From GCA-2687025 sp964473525 (GTDB lineage: Bacteria; Poribacteria; WGA-4E; GCA-2687025), in the NCBI GenBank assembly GCA_964473525.1, contig CAYYPK010000003.1, positions 1 through 64,000 on the forward strand: a DNA stretch of 64,000 nt. Direction: 5' to 3'. This document shows, in pieces, positions 27,039 through 36,132 of this stretch. A program made the translations under genes and the position numbers. Each line of letters opens with the position of its first letter. Position 1 is the first letter of the stretch. The notes beneath the pieces are model-generated. The model ran no database searches, was not told where the DNA came from, and worked only from the letters and a program-made list of their open reading frames with translations.

Positions 27039-27300
27039 GTGAGCACACGTGAAACGGACATCACACGCGACTTCTACGTCACCGGGGGCACGATGCGCCC
27101 AGACGCGCCTTCCTACGTTGAGCGTCAGTCCGACCAGCAACTGTAGACGCGCTGAATGCAGCGGAGTCCGCGTATGTCCTGACGTCGCGGCAGATGGGCC
27201 AATCGTCCCCCATCCTGAGACATCAACGCTGGCGTCCGGGCTGGCCCCGCCGTTGCGCTAGCGGCGGTCACGGGCATCCCCAGCGACACTGGTCAGCACC
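27039..27300 (+). pseudogene. Degraded AAA_35 domain fragment (partial duplicate of upstream gene)
   Basis: A GTG four bases after the previous stop opens a 34-codon reading frame ending in TAG. Its sequence contains DFYVTGGTMRPDAPSYVERQSD, close to the N-terminus of the AAA_35-WD40 protein (DFYVAGGTMRPDSPSYVARDSD). Restoring one base before the TAG continues the match in another frame as YDALNAAESAYVLTSRQMGQSSPI, with the Walker A Lys changed to Gln. Weak similarity (AVALAAVTG) can be followed to about 27300 through further frameshifts. The remainder of the gene is missing, so this is a decayed tandem duplicate. The right boundary is approximate. Confidence 0.75.
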
Positions 27301-27382
27301 GATCGACGATTCCCCTGTGGCTCCCTAACGGCCACCGCACGCCGCATCCTACGTTGCACGCTTGCGCGGTGATGCCCAGTCA

Positions 27383-27388
27383 TATAAA
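27383..27388 (+). promoter_or_regulatory. Possible -10 element of GAF-cyclase gene
   Basis: TATAAA lies in a short AT-richer patch 63 bp before the chosen start. The nearest -35-like sequence is TTGCGC at 27362-27367, giving a short 15-bp spacer, so the assignment is weak. Confidence 0.3.
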
Positions 27389-27450
27389 CTAAGCATCCGT
27401 ATCGTTTATCCGCGCCGTATCTGGGTATGGACGTACTGCCAAGGAGCGTG

Positions 27451-29949
27451 ATGGACATCCTGATGCAACTGCGTAGGCCACTAGATGACACCGTTCTGGA
27501 CGTCCTGAGTATCGTCGAGTGTTCGTCGATCACCATGCACGTGCGGGATGCGTGGACGACTCGCCGCCAATACCAGCTGCTTTGTATGGCAGGCGTACGT
27601 GATCGCGCGCCGATGTTTGGCGGCCTTCAGCTAGATGGGGTGGAACAGCCAAGCGCTCTCCTACATGGCACGCCCGAGGGAGAACACCATGGATACGTGT
27701 GCCACGACGTGGGGTCGTCTGCATTCGGCGAGAGCCAGTTTGCCAGCCGCGAGGGGGTGAAGGCGTTTGCCAGGTATCACATCTACCTCGCGGACGAGCC
27801 TGTCACCGACCTCCCGGACGCCGTGGTATTCTTTAACTACGACAACGCTGATGAGATCGACGCGGATCGCATCGACCGCATGCAGAGAGCCGTTGCGGCC
27901 GTGACAGGTCTATGGGGCCAACCCCAGGCCCACTCTCATGACATCGATATCCTTCTCGAGCAGGCAGAATCGATAGCGCGGATTCTGCGCGGGACGCGCG
28001 AAGCCATGGTCCACGATGAATATCAGGCGGTGATCGCATCTGTGCTGGAGTGCGCGGCGCGGGCAACCGGCTGTGTCGACGAGGCGTTTTGCGGTATTGA
28101 CCTGTACGACGCGCGAGAGGACGTGTTCCGAACCAGCAGCATCTGGCGGGGTGGGGCAGTGACCCACTGGGAGGACGGTTCTGGCCCGACGTGGCCTGGA
28201 GGCGTGCTGCGAGTGGCGATGTCGTTCAAGCGACCTCTGTTCATTGAGGACGTCCACGCGATCCGCAGACCTGGCGCATTGAACGACAAATACAATTACA
28301 TGCCGCCGAGCGAAATCGACAACGCTGGTCCTGAGATGGTTCAGGAGATCGCAGCGCCGATCTATCTCGATGGTTCTGCGGTGGGTGTGCTGAACATAGA
28401 GGTGCCGCGGGTGTGCTTGCGACCGAATCACGTCAAGCTCGTCGAGGCCCTGGCAGATGTCGCGGCGATCGCAATAGGCTCCAACAAGCGCGACCACGCC
28501 AGGGCCCGCATGCTGTCTCTGGTCGGAGACGTAGTGTCGGCGCAGTCGGCTCGGCAACGCGTCGCCATCATCGAGAAGAGCATTGTCGAGGAGCTAGATG
28601 CGCACGCGTGCCAGTTCTGGTACTACCGACCCGACGAAAGCGGCCGTGCGAAGTTCGAATGGGCGACTGGGCAGCCAGGTGAACTCAACGTACGGACCAC
28701 GGCCGGTGGCAGTGGGCCGGGGTTCTCGGAGTGGCTCCTCAACAGTGGTGTAGAGAAGACCGAATGCGATCTCCGCGGCGTTGTGCTCTCCGACTTCACG
28801 GATGAGGGCGGCTTCTCCTGCAAGGCACTCGTAGCTGCCCAGCGTGAGGATGGCTGGGGCGCGTTGAGCGTCGTCGGTGAGCACCCCTTGCTCTCCGGCC
28901 GCCCCGAGCGGCTGAACCCGGCACGTGACCCCAAAACGCGAGCAGAGGTGGCCCTGGCGCTCGTCATACATGGCCAACGTCTTGGCGTTGTGTGGGTGAA
29001 GCGTGAGACGAGTAGGCCGTTCAACGACGATGAGCTTGCGCTCCTGTCGCTATTCGGAGTGCAGGCGTCGCTTGCGCTGTATGTCACCCGCCATCAGGAG
29101 CTAGCGGTACAGGACCAGGTGTGGCGGGAGACGACGGAGGCCACGTTCGGGGCGGACCGCGCGCCTGGTATCACGCGGGCGTCCGTCCGGCCCCGTGCGT
29201 TGGATTCCGTTGTCGTGCTGAATGCGGACATCCGCAGGTCGACCGGCGTGCTTGACTGCCTTAGCGGCACGGCGCAGTCTCAACGCGCGTTCGTAGACAT
29301 GATGCAGGATCTCTATCGCGCAGCCCAGGAACGCATGCTCGAACATGACGGCGTCCTTGCGACGTTCATGGGGGACGGCGTGATGGGCCTCTTCGGGGTG
29401 TACGAGCCGGTCCAGAGCGACCCCGCGTACGATCCTGTCGTCCGCGCGGTGACCGCGGCACTATCGCTGGTGGACTGGTTTCGCGAGGTCGAGGACAGAT
29501 GGGGCGAAGTGATCGCGACCCATTCGGGAGGGCAACGGCCGCCCTTCGGTCTGGGCGCATCGGTGTGCTTGGGTCCGGCGATGGTCGGCAACTTGCGTAG
29601 CGACATGCGTCCCGTGGGCTTCGACTACACCGCGGTAGGCAAGGCACCGACGCTGGCCGCGCGGGTTCAGGAACTCGCCAGCGCGACGGAGCTGGAGGGC
29701 CGGAACTTGTGGCCAGACGCAGACAACCATCCGGGCAACGCGATCCTGCTTTGCCCGTTGGATGTGCAGCGCCGATTTCTCCGACGAGCGCCGGATGGTG
29801 CCACGCCTGAATTCACCAAGCTCAGGGACACGGTCTCGTTTGGGGATCTAGGCCGGTACTTCGAACTCTACGATGTACGACGTGCGGCGACCGAGGAAGA
29901 TGAGGGCAGCCCTGACCTCGATTTGCCGGACGCAGAGGTCGGCGTGTAA
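27451..29949 (+). CDS. GAF domain protein with C-terminal class III nucleotide cyclase domain
   Basis: The protein has 832 residues. I chose the ATG at 27451 because AAGGAG precedes it; an ATG at 27427 has no such site. Residues from about 170 to 340 and 370 to 550 look like GAF domains (for example APIYLDGSAVGVLNIE and VALALVIHGQRLGVVWVK), and the first 140 residues may be a third. The cyclase domain occupies about 585-800. Its metal-binding Asps are kept (D593 in NADIRRST, D642 in FMGDGVMGLFG) and Arg738 is kept. The usual substrate Lys before the second Asp is Thr638, the base-selecting Asp/Thr position is Lys731, and the transition-state Asn is Thr734. It may therefore use another nucleotide or be regulatory only. 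No membrane segment is seen. Confidence 0.8.
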   Translation: MDILMQLRRPLDDTVLDVLSIVECSSITMHVRDAWTTRRQYQLLCMAGVRDRAPMFGGLQLDGVEQPSALLHGTPEGEHHGYVCHDVGSSAFGESQFASREGVKAFARYHIYLADEPVTDLPDAVVFFNYDNADEIDADRIDRMQRAVAAVTGLWGQPQAHSHDIDILLEQAESIARILRGTREAMVHDEYQAVIASVLECAARATGCVDEAFCGIDLYDAREDVFRTSSIWRGGAVTHWEDGSGPTWPGGVLRVAMSFKRPLFIEDVHAIRRPGALNDKYNYMPPSEIDNAGPEMVQEIAAPIYLDGSAVGVLNIEVPRVCLRPNHVKLVEALADVAAIAIGSNKRDHARARMLSLVGDVVSAQSARQRVAIIEKSIVEELDAHACQFWYYRPDESGRAKFEWATGQPGELNVRTTAGGSGPGFSEWLLNSGVEKTECDLRGVVLSDFTDEGGFSCKALVAAQREDGWGALSVVGEHPLLSGRPERLNPARDPKTRAEVALALVIHGQRLGVVWVKRETSRPFNDDELALLSLFGVQASLALYVTRHQELAVQDQVWRETTEATFGADRAPGITRASVRPRALDSVVVLNADIRRSTGVLDCLSGTAQSQRAFVDMMQDLYRAAQERMLEHDGVLATFMGDGVMGLFGVYEPVQSDPAYDPVVRAVTAALSLVDWFREVEDRWGEVIATHSGGQRPPFGLGASVCLGPAMVGNLRSDMRPVGFDYTAVGKAPTLAARVQELASATELEGRNLWPDADNHPGNAILLCPLDVQRRFLRRAPDGATPEFTKLRDTVSFGDLGRYFELYDVRRAATEEDEGSPDLDLPDAEVGV

Positions 29950-30487
29950 CCGGACTTGCCGCCTACCCCGGGCGCCACGTTGAGATCCCTCAACGCGCGG
30001 CAGATCCACAACGCCCTGGGCCCACTGCTCCTCCTCATTCTCGTGGTGACCGACAGCAGTACCCGCGGGGCCGATCGCGGCTGCGGGCCTCGGCGCGCGA
30101 ATATGCCGGCGACGCCATTGTCCGTGCCGTCCACCATCGAGCACGCGGCCTGCAGATTGCCCTTGCAAAGAGCCGCGCGGAAGGCGATGATAATCCTGCT
30201 TAAAGGTGTACGTTGAGCATCGAGGTGGAGGGGCGCTCATTCCACTGCCAGATCGTGGCAGGGGGGCGCCCTATCCGTTTGTACGGGCCCCGTTTTCCCC
30301 TTCTGTCGTCCCTTGCCGGCTTGCGTGCGTTATACGAGCGTCGCCGTGAGCGTGCCCCTCTGGGCTCGCGCCGCGATCAACCTGCGCGCGCCGACCGCGT
30401 CGAATACGGTGGAGGCGCGTCACGCCTGCGGCGGGTGGGTTTGCTATACTCAGGGCTGCGGACGCGCGATGGGGCGGGGATGCCAAC
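29950..30487. other. Intergenic region with no recognised gene
   Basis: This 538-bp stretch lies between the cyclase and caspase genes. Short open frames exist on both strands, but none has a ribosome binding site or a family resemblance. A small hairpin CTGCCA-GATCG-TGGCAG occurs near 30247-30263. It may be a decayed gene like the fragment at 27.0 kb; I see no proof of that. Confidence 0.4.
30445..30450 (+). promoter_or_regulatory. Possible -10 element of caspase-like gene
   Basis: TATACT lies 38 bp before the GTG start in an otherwise GC-rich region. No convincing -35 box is visible at 16-18 bp upstream. Confidence 0.3.
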
Positions 30488-32575
30488 GTGGCTGACGACG
30501 ACACGAAGCGGGCGGACAAGTCCGAGGACAAGCCCAAGAACACGCGACGCGTTGGGCCACGCTTTGAGCAGGCCGTCCGCGACCGGCTGAAGCGCGAGGG
30601 GTGGACTCCGCCCGGCGAAGACGCGCCCGCTACCGACATTCCCGACGATACACCCACGCCGGACCGGACCGAACCCGAATCCCAACGCTCCCGCTGGCCG
30701 ACCGCGCGCGCGATGTGGGGGCTACCGGTGCGCGTGGTCTCCTACGCGATACCCATCCTGCTGACGATTTTCCTCATCAAGACGTTCGGTGGGCTCGCCA
30801 TGCGGTGGGCCAACGTGCCACCGGACGCGCGAGAAACCGTCATGCGCATTGTCGGCGCCGTCACGCCGGGCTCGCGCGCCAGCGTCGTCGAGAGATACCA
30901 GGTGACGCTGGTCAGCGAACCGACGCGCCAGCGCCCTGAGTTGGTAATTGAGGTGATTCGTTACCGCGAGGAGGTTCAGGCGCTCGCCGAACGCGTCGAG
31001 CTCACACGCCTGCGGGACGATCGCGCGCCAGCGGCGGACGAGACACTCACCGTTTCAGTCGGTGGGCGTGAGGTACGCGGAGGCGTCGTGACGGGCGCCG
31101 ACGGCCGCGCGACTATCGACCTGGCGCCATCCCTCGAGCGCGGTGACTACGACGAGGCCGCCACGCTGGCGGTCAGCGTTGGCGTGCCCGGCGCGGAATA
31201 CGAACGGTCGTACCGCTACAAGGTCAGCGACCTGATGCGCTCCTACTACACCTTCGGCGCCGCGTCCCACTCGGCGGCGCCGGGCGGAGAACCTGACGGC
31301 GTCACCACTGCCGATCTGGCGTATGAGGTCATCGAGGCAGGGGACAGCGACGCTTACCGCATCGCTCTCGCCGACGGCTCCGAACGGTGGCTGACCTCGT
31401 CGCAGGCGAAGTGGGCGGCGTTCCGCATGGCGGGAGCCCCTCCCGTGGTCTCGGTGTCCTCCTTGCAGGGCGCTCCCAGCTCTGAGCCGCTGACTGTGGC
31501 GGCGTCGGTAGCCACGGCTCCGCGGCTAGGCGTTGGTGTCACCAGGGCGCTGTTGGTGGGCGTAGACCAGTACGAGCACCACGCCGACCTCGCGAATCCG
31601 GTGCAGGATGTCGAGGCGATCGAGGCGGAGCTCCGCGACGTGTACAAGGCGCGCGTAACGACCCTACGCAACCCGACGCGCCGAGAGTTCCTGCTGTCGC
31701 TCTACGCGCAGGCGGACGAGACATACGCGCGGAACGACCAACTGCTCGTCTACTTCGCGGGTCACGGATGGTTCGACGAGCGGCTGCGGCGCGGCTTTCT
31801 CGCGCTCGCCGACAGCGAACCCCTGGCGGACGACCCGCTACGGGACACGCTCGTGTCGCACGAGGACGTGCGCACGATCCTGGAACGTCTTGACTGTGAA
31901 CATGTCCTGCTTGTGCTGGACTCGTGCTTCAGCGGCACCGTGGATCCGACGCTGGCGATGGCGTCGTCTACACGAGCCTTTGGCACGGGGCGGGGATTCG
32001 TGTCCACGGCTGAGTACCTGGAGCGCAAGCTGGCGTACCGTACGCGCCGCTACATCACCGCAGGCGGCAACGAGTACGTGCCGGACGGCCGGCCTGGACA
32101 CCACAGCCCGTTCAGCCGGCAGTTTCTCGAGGCGCTACGGACGTACGGCGGCAGCGATGGCGTGCTGACCCTGGAGGAGATCCTCGTCCACCTTGAGCGC
32201 GTGGATCCCCAGCCCAAGGCAGGGGAGCTCACCGGGAACGAGCCCGGTAGCAGCTTTGTCCTCGTCGCGCGGCCGATCGCGCCGGATGAGCCCGCCAAGC
32301 CGGGCGCCGAGTATGGCACGCTCGCCGTCAACATCTCGCCCGCGCACGCGCTTCCCACGCTCGAGCGGATAGAACGGGTCGACGACACCTCCCGCCTGAC
32401 CGGTGGCGGGGAGCCGCAGGCTGACGGGACGACCCACCGGTTCTACGTTCGCGTTGGCGCGTATCGCGTCCACGTCACGTCCGACGGTGTAGACACCGTC
32501 GCTGGCGATGTTGTCATCGCAGCCGGGGAGCAGACTATCACGGTCGGCGACACATCCATTCCCGACGGCACGTAG
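30488..32575 (+). CDS. Membrane-anchored caspase-like (metacaspase, C14 family) protease
   Basis: The 695-residue protein starts at GTG. A charged N-terminus (about 75 residues) leads to one transmembrane helix (VVSYAIPILLTIFLIKTF, about 82-99), then a beta-rich region near 190-250. The caspase p20-like domain covers about 355-530. The catalytic His426 lies in YFAGHGW and Cys480 in LLVLDSCFSG, and ALLVGVDQYEHH opens the domain. The C-terminal 100 residues contain a PEGA-like beta segment (GAYRVHVTSDG). Bacterial caspase homologues cleave after Arg/Lys or Asp and often act in regulated cell death or conflict systems. Single anchor, topology uncertain. It is downstream of the AAA_35-WD40 and cyclase genes, on the same strand but 538 bp away. 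Confidence 0.85.
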   Translation: MADDDTKRADKSEDKPKNTRRVGPRFEQAVRDRLKREGWTPPGEDAPATDIPDDTPTPDRTEPESQRSRWPTARAMWGLPVRVVSYAIPILLTIFLIKTFGGLAMRWANVPPDARETVMRIVGAVTPGSRASVVERYQVTLVSEPTRQRPELVIEVIRYREEVQALAERVELTRLRDDRAPAADETLTVSVGGREVRGGVVTGADGRATIDLAPSLERGDYDEAATLAVSVGVPGAEYERSYRYKVSDLMRSYYTFGAASHSAAPGGEPDGVTTADLAYEVIEAGDSDAYRIALADGSERWLTSSQAKWAAFRMAGAPPVVSVSSLQGAPSSEPLTVAASVATAPRLGVGVTRALLVGVDQYEHHADLANPVQDVEAIEAELRDVYKARVTTLRNPTRREFLLSLYAQADETYARNDQLLVYFAGHGWFDERLRRGFLALADSEPLADDPLRDTLVSHEDVRTILERLDCEHVLLVLDSCFSGTVDPTLAMASSTRAFGTGRGFVSTAEYLERKLAYRTRRYITAGGNEYVPDGRPGHHSPFSRQFLEALRTYGGSDGVLTLEEILVHLERVDPQPKAGELTGNEPGSSFVLVARPIAPDEPAKPGAEYGTLAVNISPAHALPTLERIERVDDTSRLTGGGEPQADGTTHRFYVRVGAYRVHVTSDGVDTVAGDVVIAAGEQTITVGDTSIPDGT

Positions 32576-32887
32576 AGCGGCCGACCGCATGGCGCGTCTG
32601 GAACGCAGACCGCGTCCCTTCGACTTCTCGGGCCACTCGTCGTCACCTATCTCCAGTCCTAGACATGCCTCGGAATCACTCCGAGTCGCCGTGGTCGCGG
32701 CGTCAAGTGGGCCGCGCCCGCTCCGCGCGTCGCAACTCCGGCGAGCGTGTGGATCGGGCGGCCTCGGCGTTGCCGTACACGCCTTAATCTACTAGGCTGA
32801 CTACTGGCGCGACGGCTTCAGGGGTGTCGCTTGCCCGCTCGGTCCCTGGCGGACCTCATGGATTTGTAGGCGAGGAGTTCATTCGGT
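32576..32887. other. Intergenic region, nothing recognised
   Basis: A 312-bp gap between the caspase-like gene and the molybdenum hydroxylase gene. It ends with GAGGAG, the ribosome binding site for the ATG at 32888. I saw no RNA gene, clear promoter or repeat. Confidence 0.5.
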
Positions 32888-35170
32888 ATGGCAGCCGACA
32901 AGAAGTTTCGTGTAGTAGGCACCCGCCCAATTCGTCATGACGGCGTAGACAAAGTTACCGGCGAGGCCAAGTATGGCGCGGATATCCACTTGCCGGGCAT
33001 GTTGCACGGCGCTGTCGCGCGCAGCCCACACGCCCACGCGCGCATTCTGTCGGTAGACACGAGCAAAGCGGAGGCGCTTCCAGGGGTCAAGGCGACTATG
33101 ACTAGTCGCGACCTGCCCCGCGTTGCCGACGAGCTCAAAGAAATCGGAGAACTCGTCGCGAATCTCGCCGACGAGAGCAACCGCGTGCTCGCCACCAACA
33201 AGGTGCTCTACCAGGGACACCCCGTAGCCGCGGTCGCCGCGACGGACCCACACACCGCACTCCAGGCGGCGGAACTCGTTGAGGTCGAGTACGAAGTACT
33301 TGAACCGGTGATGCACGCGCGGGACGCCATGAAGGACGACGCCCCGCTGCTGCATCCCAACCAGAAGATGCGCGGAATCGGCGAGGAAGACGGCAAGCCC
33401 AGCAACATAGCGCGGCATTTCCGCAACGAGCAGGGCGATGTCGAGGCGGGCTTCGCAGAGGCGGATGTCATCATCGAGCGCGAGTACACGACGTCCACGA
33501 TCCACCAGGGCTATATCGAGCCCATCACCGCCACCGTGAGCGTCGAGCCGGATGGCCGCGTGACAGTGTGGAACAGCAGCCAGGGCGCCTTCGGGGTCCG
33601 AGACCAGGTAGGCGACATCTGCAAGGTTCCCGTTGGCAAAATCAGGGTCGTGCCGATGGAGATCGGCGGCGGGTTCGGCGGCAAGACGACCGTCTACCTC
33701 GCCCCGCTGGCGCTGATCCTGTCCGAGAAGACGGGGCGACCCGTCAAGATGACGATGAGCCGCGCCGAGGTGCTCATGGCGACGGGGCCGACCTCGGGCT
33801 CTTACATCACGATCAAGATCGGCGCGAAGAAGGACGGCACGCTTACTGCCATCCACACGGAGCTGTACTACGAGGCCGGCGCGTTCCCGGGCTCCCCGGT
33901 TGGCGCCGCCGCGGGCACGATGCTCGCCCCGTACAAGCTCGAAAACGTCCAGATCGACGCGTACGACGTCGTCGTCAATCGGCCGAAATCCGGCGCGTAC
34001 CGCGCGCCTGGCGCGACGAACGCCGCATACGCGGCCGAAGCTGCGATGGACGAACTCGCCGAGGAACTGGGCATCGACCCGCTCGAGCTGCGCATCAAGA
34101 CGGGCGTTGTCGACGGCGACCGCCGCGCGGACGGCCCCATGCTCGGTGTGATTGGGCACCAGGAGACGCTGCGTCAGCTCAAGGACTCCGACCACTGGAA
34201 CACGCCCCTGGAGCAGCCCGCCGAGAGCCACCTGAAGCGTGGTCGCGGCCTCGCCTCCGGCTTCTGGTTCAACGGGGGCGGGCCGGCGTCCGCCTATGTC
34301 GCGGCGCAGGCGGACGGCACCGTGAATCTCATCGAGGGCTCCGCGGACATCGGCGGGTCGCGCGCGGCGTGCGCGATGATCGTCGCGGAAGTGCTCGGTC
34401 TTGCCGCCGAAGACATCGACCCACAGGTCGCGGATACCGACGGCATCGGGTACACGAGCGTGACGGGCGGAAGCTCCGTCATCCAGAAGACGGGCAAAGC
34501 CTCGCACCAGGCCGCGACGCTCCTGCGGGAAGAGGTCATCCGCCGCGCGGCGAGACTCTGGGAGGTCGAGGCGGAGGACATCGTCTACCACACCGACAGT
34601 GGGACGATGACCTCGGAGGCGAAGCCGGACGAGACTCTGACGTTCGCGGATGTCGCGCGACAGGCTAACCGCACCGGCGGGCCCATCGCCGCCGAGTCGA
34701 CCTCGGACGGCAGCGGAGCCGGCGCCGCTTTCGCCACGCACCTGGTCGATGTCGAGGTGGACACCGAGACCGGCAAGGTGGACGTGACGAGGTTCACCGT
34801 CGCGCAGGATGTCGGCAAGGCAATCCACCCCTCCTACGTCGAGGGCCAGCTGGAGGGTGGCGCGGTGCAGGGCATCGGCTGGGCGCTCAGCGAGGAGTAC
34901 TTCTACGACGAGAAGGGACAGCTCCTCAATGCAAGCTTCCTTGATTACCGCATGCCCACGGCGCTCGATACGCCAATGATCGACTGCATCATGGTCGAGG
35001 TGCCGAACCCGAACCATCCGTACGGAGCGCGGGGCGTCGGGGAAGCGTGTGTTGTGCCACCCGTCGGAGCCATCGCCAACGCGATCTACGACGCGGTCGG
35101 CGTCCGCATGTACCACGTGCCGATGAACCCAAGCCACGTCCTGAGTCGCTTGCTCGAAGAAGGCAAATAG
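32888..35170 (+). CDS. Molybdenum hydroxylase large subunit (xanthine dehydrogenase / aldehyde oxidase family)
   Basis: This 760-residue protein belongs to the XdhA/CoxL-type large subunit family that binds the molybdopterin cofactor. Evidence includes the opening RVVGTRPIRHDGVDKVTG, the cofactor-binding EIGGGFGGK, the YRAPGATN loop, and GARGVGEA near the C-terminus with the catalytic Glu. Family members hydroxylate aldehydes, purines or aromatic heterocycles, or oxidise CO; the CO dehydrogenase active-site loop (with its Cys) is not apparent. The FAD and 2Fe-2S subunits that normally accompany this subunit are not encoded beside it. The ATG follows GAGGAG. An antisense open frame of 752 codons covers the same DNA and is a shadow. 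Confidence 0.9.
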   Translation: MAADKKFRVVGTRPIRHDGVDKVTGEAKYGADIHLPGMLHGAVARSPHAHARILSVDTSKAEALPGVKATMTSRDLPRVADELKEIGELVANLADESNRVLATNKVLYQGHPVAAVAATDPHTALQAAELVEVEYEVLEPVMHARDAMKDDAPLLHPNQKMRGIGEEDGKPSNIARHFRNEQGDVEAGFAEADVIIEREYTTSTIHQGYIEPITATVSVEPDGRVTVWNSSQGAFGVRDQVGDICKVPVGKIRVVPMEIGGGFGGKTTVYLAPLALILSEKTGRPVKMTMSRAEVLMATGPTSGSYITIKIGAKKDGTLTAIHTELYYEAGAFPGSPVGAAAGTMLAPYKLENVQIDAYDVVVNRPKSGAYRAPGATNAAYAAEAAMDELAEELGIDPLELRIKTGVVDGDRRADGPMLGVIGHQETLRQLKDSDHWNTPLEQPAESHLKRGRGLASGFWFNGGGPASAYVAAQADGTVNLIEGSADIGGSRAACAMIVAEVLGLAAEDIDPQVADTDGIGYTSVTGGSSVIQKTGKASHQAATLLREEVIRRAARLWEVEAEDIVYHTDSGTMTSEAKPDETLTFADVARQANRTGGPIAAESTSDGSGAGAAFATHLVDVEVDTETGKVDVTRFTVAQDVGKAIHPSYVEGQLEGGAVQGIGWALSEEYFYDEKGQLLNASFLDYRMPTALDTPMIDCIMVEVPNPNHPYGARGVGEACVVPPVGAIANAIYDAVGVRMYHVPMNPSHVLSRLLEEGK

Positions 35171-35196
35171 TCGCCCTGCCTGACACCCTTACATTG

Positions 35197-35237
35197 GCCG
35201 CCCTCGCGCTCCGTGACACACGAAGCGCGAGGGCGGC
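35197..35237 (+). terminator. Strong hairpin, probable terminator
   Basis: A perfect 14-bp inverted repeat (GCCGCCCTCGCGCT at 35197-35210, complement at 35224-35237) with a 13-base loop lies 27 bp after the molybdenum hydroxylase stop. There is no long T-run after it, so the termination mechanism is uncertain. Confidence 0.55.
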
Positions 35238-35266
35238 TTCGCGTACACGCCTGAAAGGAGGCAGCC

Positions 35267-36070
35267 GTGATCGTCAGTGAGAGCGAGCGCGCCGCCGGCG
35301 CACTGACCCAGGAGAGCCTCGCGTCGGCGCTTCGCAGGTTGCGCGAAGCCGGCTATGTCGTCTTCGAGTCGCTCATCCCGGGGGATCTCACGCGCGAGTT
35401 GAGGGACGCGTTCCAGGCCATCCACGAGGAGGAACTACGCGACCGCGAGGCGGACCCCGAATGGAATCGACGCGGAGGCCGAGGCCCACGGTTCGAGCTT
35501 CCGTTCATGGATCCGCTGATGATCGAGAACCCCATCGGCATGCAGGTGATGGAGGCCGTCATGGGTAGCGATCTGTGGGGCATGCTGCCGTACCACACGA
35601 ACACGTCGTTCCCCGGAGCGCACGAGCAGGAAGTACATCGCGACACGCAGCATCTGTTCCCTGAACTCACGCACGCTCTGCCACCAGCCATGCTGATCCT
35701 GCACGTCCCGCTTGTCGACTTCACCGACCAGAACGGCAGCACGGAGCTGTGGCCGGGAACGCACCTCATCACCGACCTCGACCCACACACCGGAGAACGG
35801 CTGGACATGGCGGAGCGGGCGAAGGACATGCCTTCGGTGCGGACCAACATGCCCGCCGGGTCTCTCGTGGTCCGCGACATGCGCGTGTGGCACCGCGCCA
35901 CTCCCAACCACTCGGACGCGATACGCACGATGACCTCCATGGTGTTCTTCAGGCAGTTCCACCGGTTCCCGCAGCATCTGAACGGGTCGCCGCCGAAGGT
36001 TCCGTTGGATGCGCGCGACAAGCTCTCGGAGAGGGCGCGTCGGGTGTACAGGTACAGCCTGGAGGCCTAG
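35267..36070 (+). CDS. Phytanoyl-CoA dioxygenase (PhyH) family Fe(II)/2-oxoglutarate oxygenase
   Basis: The 267-residue protein starts at GTG with a strong AAAGGAGG site. The iron ligands are H124-x-D126 in VHRDTQHLF and His209 in VWHRATPN, with an Arg about 11 residues later for 2-oxoglutarate. It shares DFTDQNGSTELWPGTHL with the PhyH protein at 3559-4365 in aligned position and almost equal length, so the two are paralogues. The substrate is unknown; neither neighbour suggests phytanic acid degradation. It is separated from the preceding gene by a strong hairpin, so it probably has its own promoter. Confidence 0.9.
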   Translation: MIVSESERAAGALTQESLASALRRLREAGYVVFESLIPGDLTRELRDAFQAIHEEELRDREADPEWNRRGGRGPRFELPFMDPLMIENPIGMQVMEAVMGSDLWGMLPYHTNTSFPGAHEQEVHRDTQHLFPELTHALPPAMLILHVPLVDFTDQNGSTELWPGTHLITDLDPHTGERLDMAERAKDMPSVRTNMPAGSLVVRDMRVWHRATPNHSDAIRTMTSMVFFRQFHRFPQHLNGSPPKVPLDARDKLSERARRVYRYSLEA

Positions 36071-36132
36071 ACCACTTGCCTCCGCTACGGGCAGCCCGTA
36101 TCCTTAGGTCACGCCATCCTCGGTGAGACGCA

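Noticed and set aside
29956..30216. Small gene between the cyclase and caspase genes
   Set aside because: No ribosome binding site, no conserved motif, and open frames on both strands are of the length expected by chance at this GC content.
32879..35137. A 752-codon open frame antisense to the molybdenum hydroxylase gene
   Set aside because: It lies exactly opposite a clearly conserved gene, has no family motifs, and is explained by high-GC codon bias, which keeps antisense frames open.
32888..35170. Aerobic CO dehydrogenase large subunit
   Set aside because: The characteristic Cys-containing active-site loop of form I CoxL was not found, and the small and medium subunits are absent.
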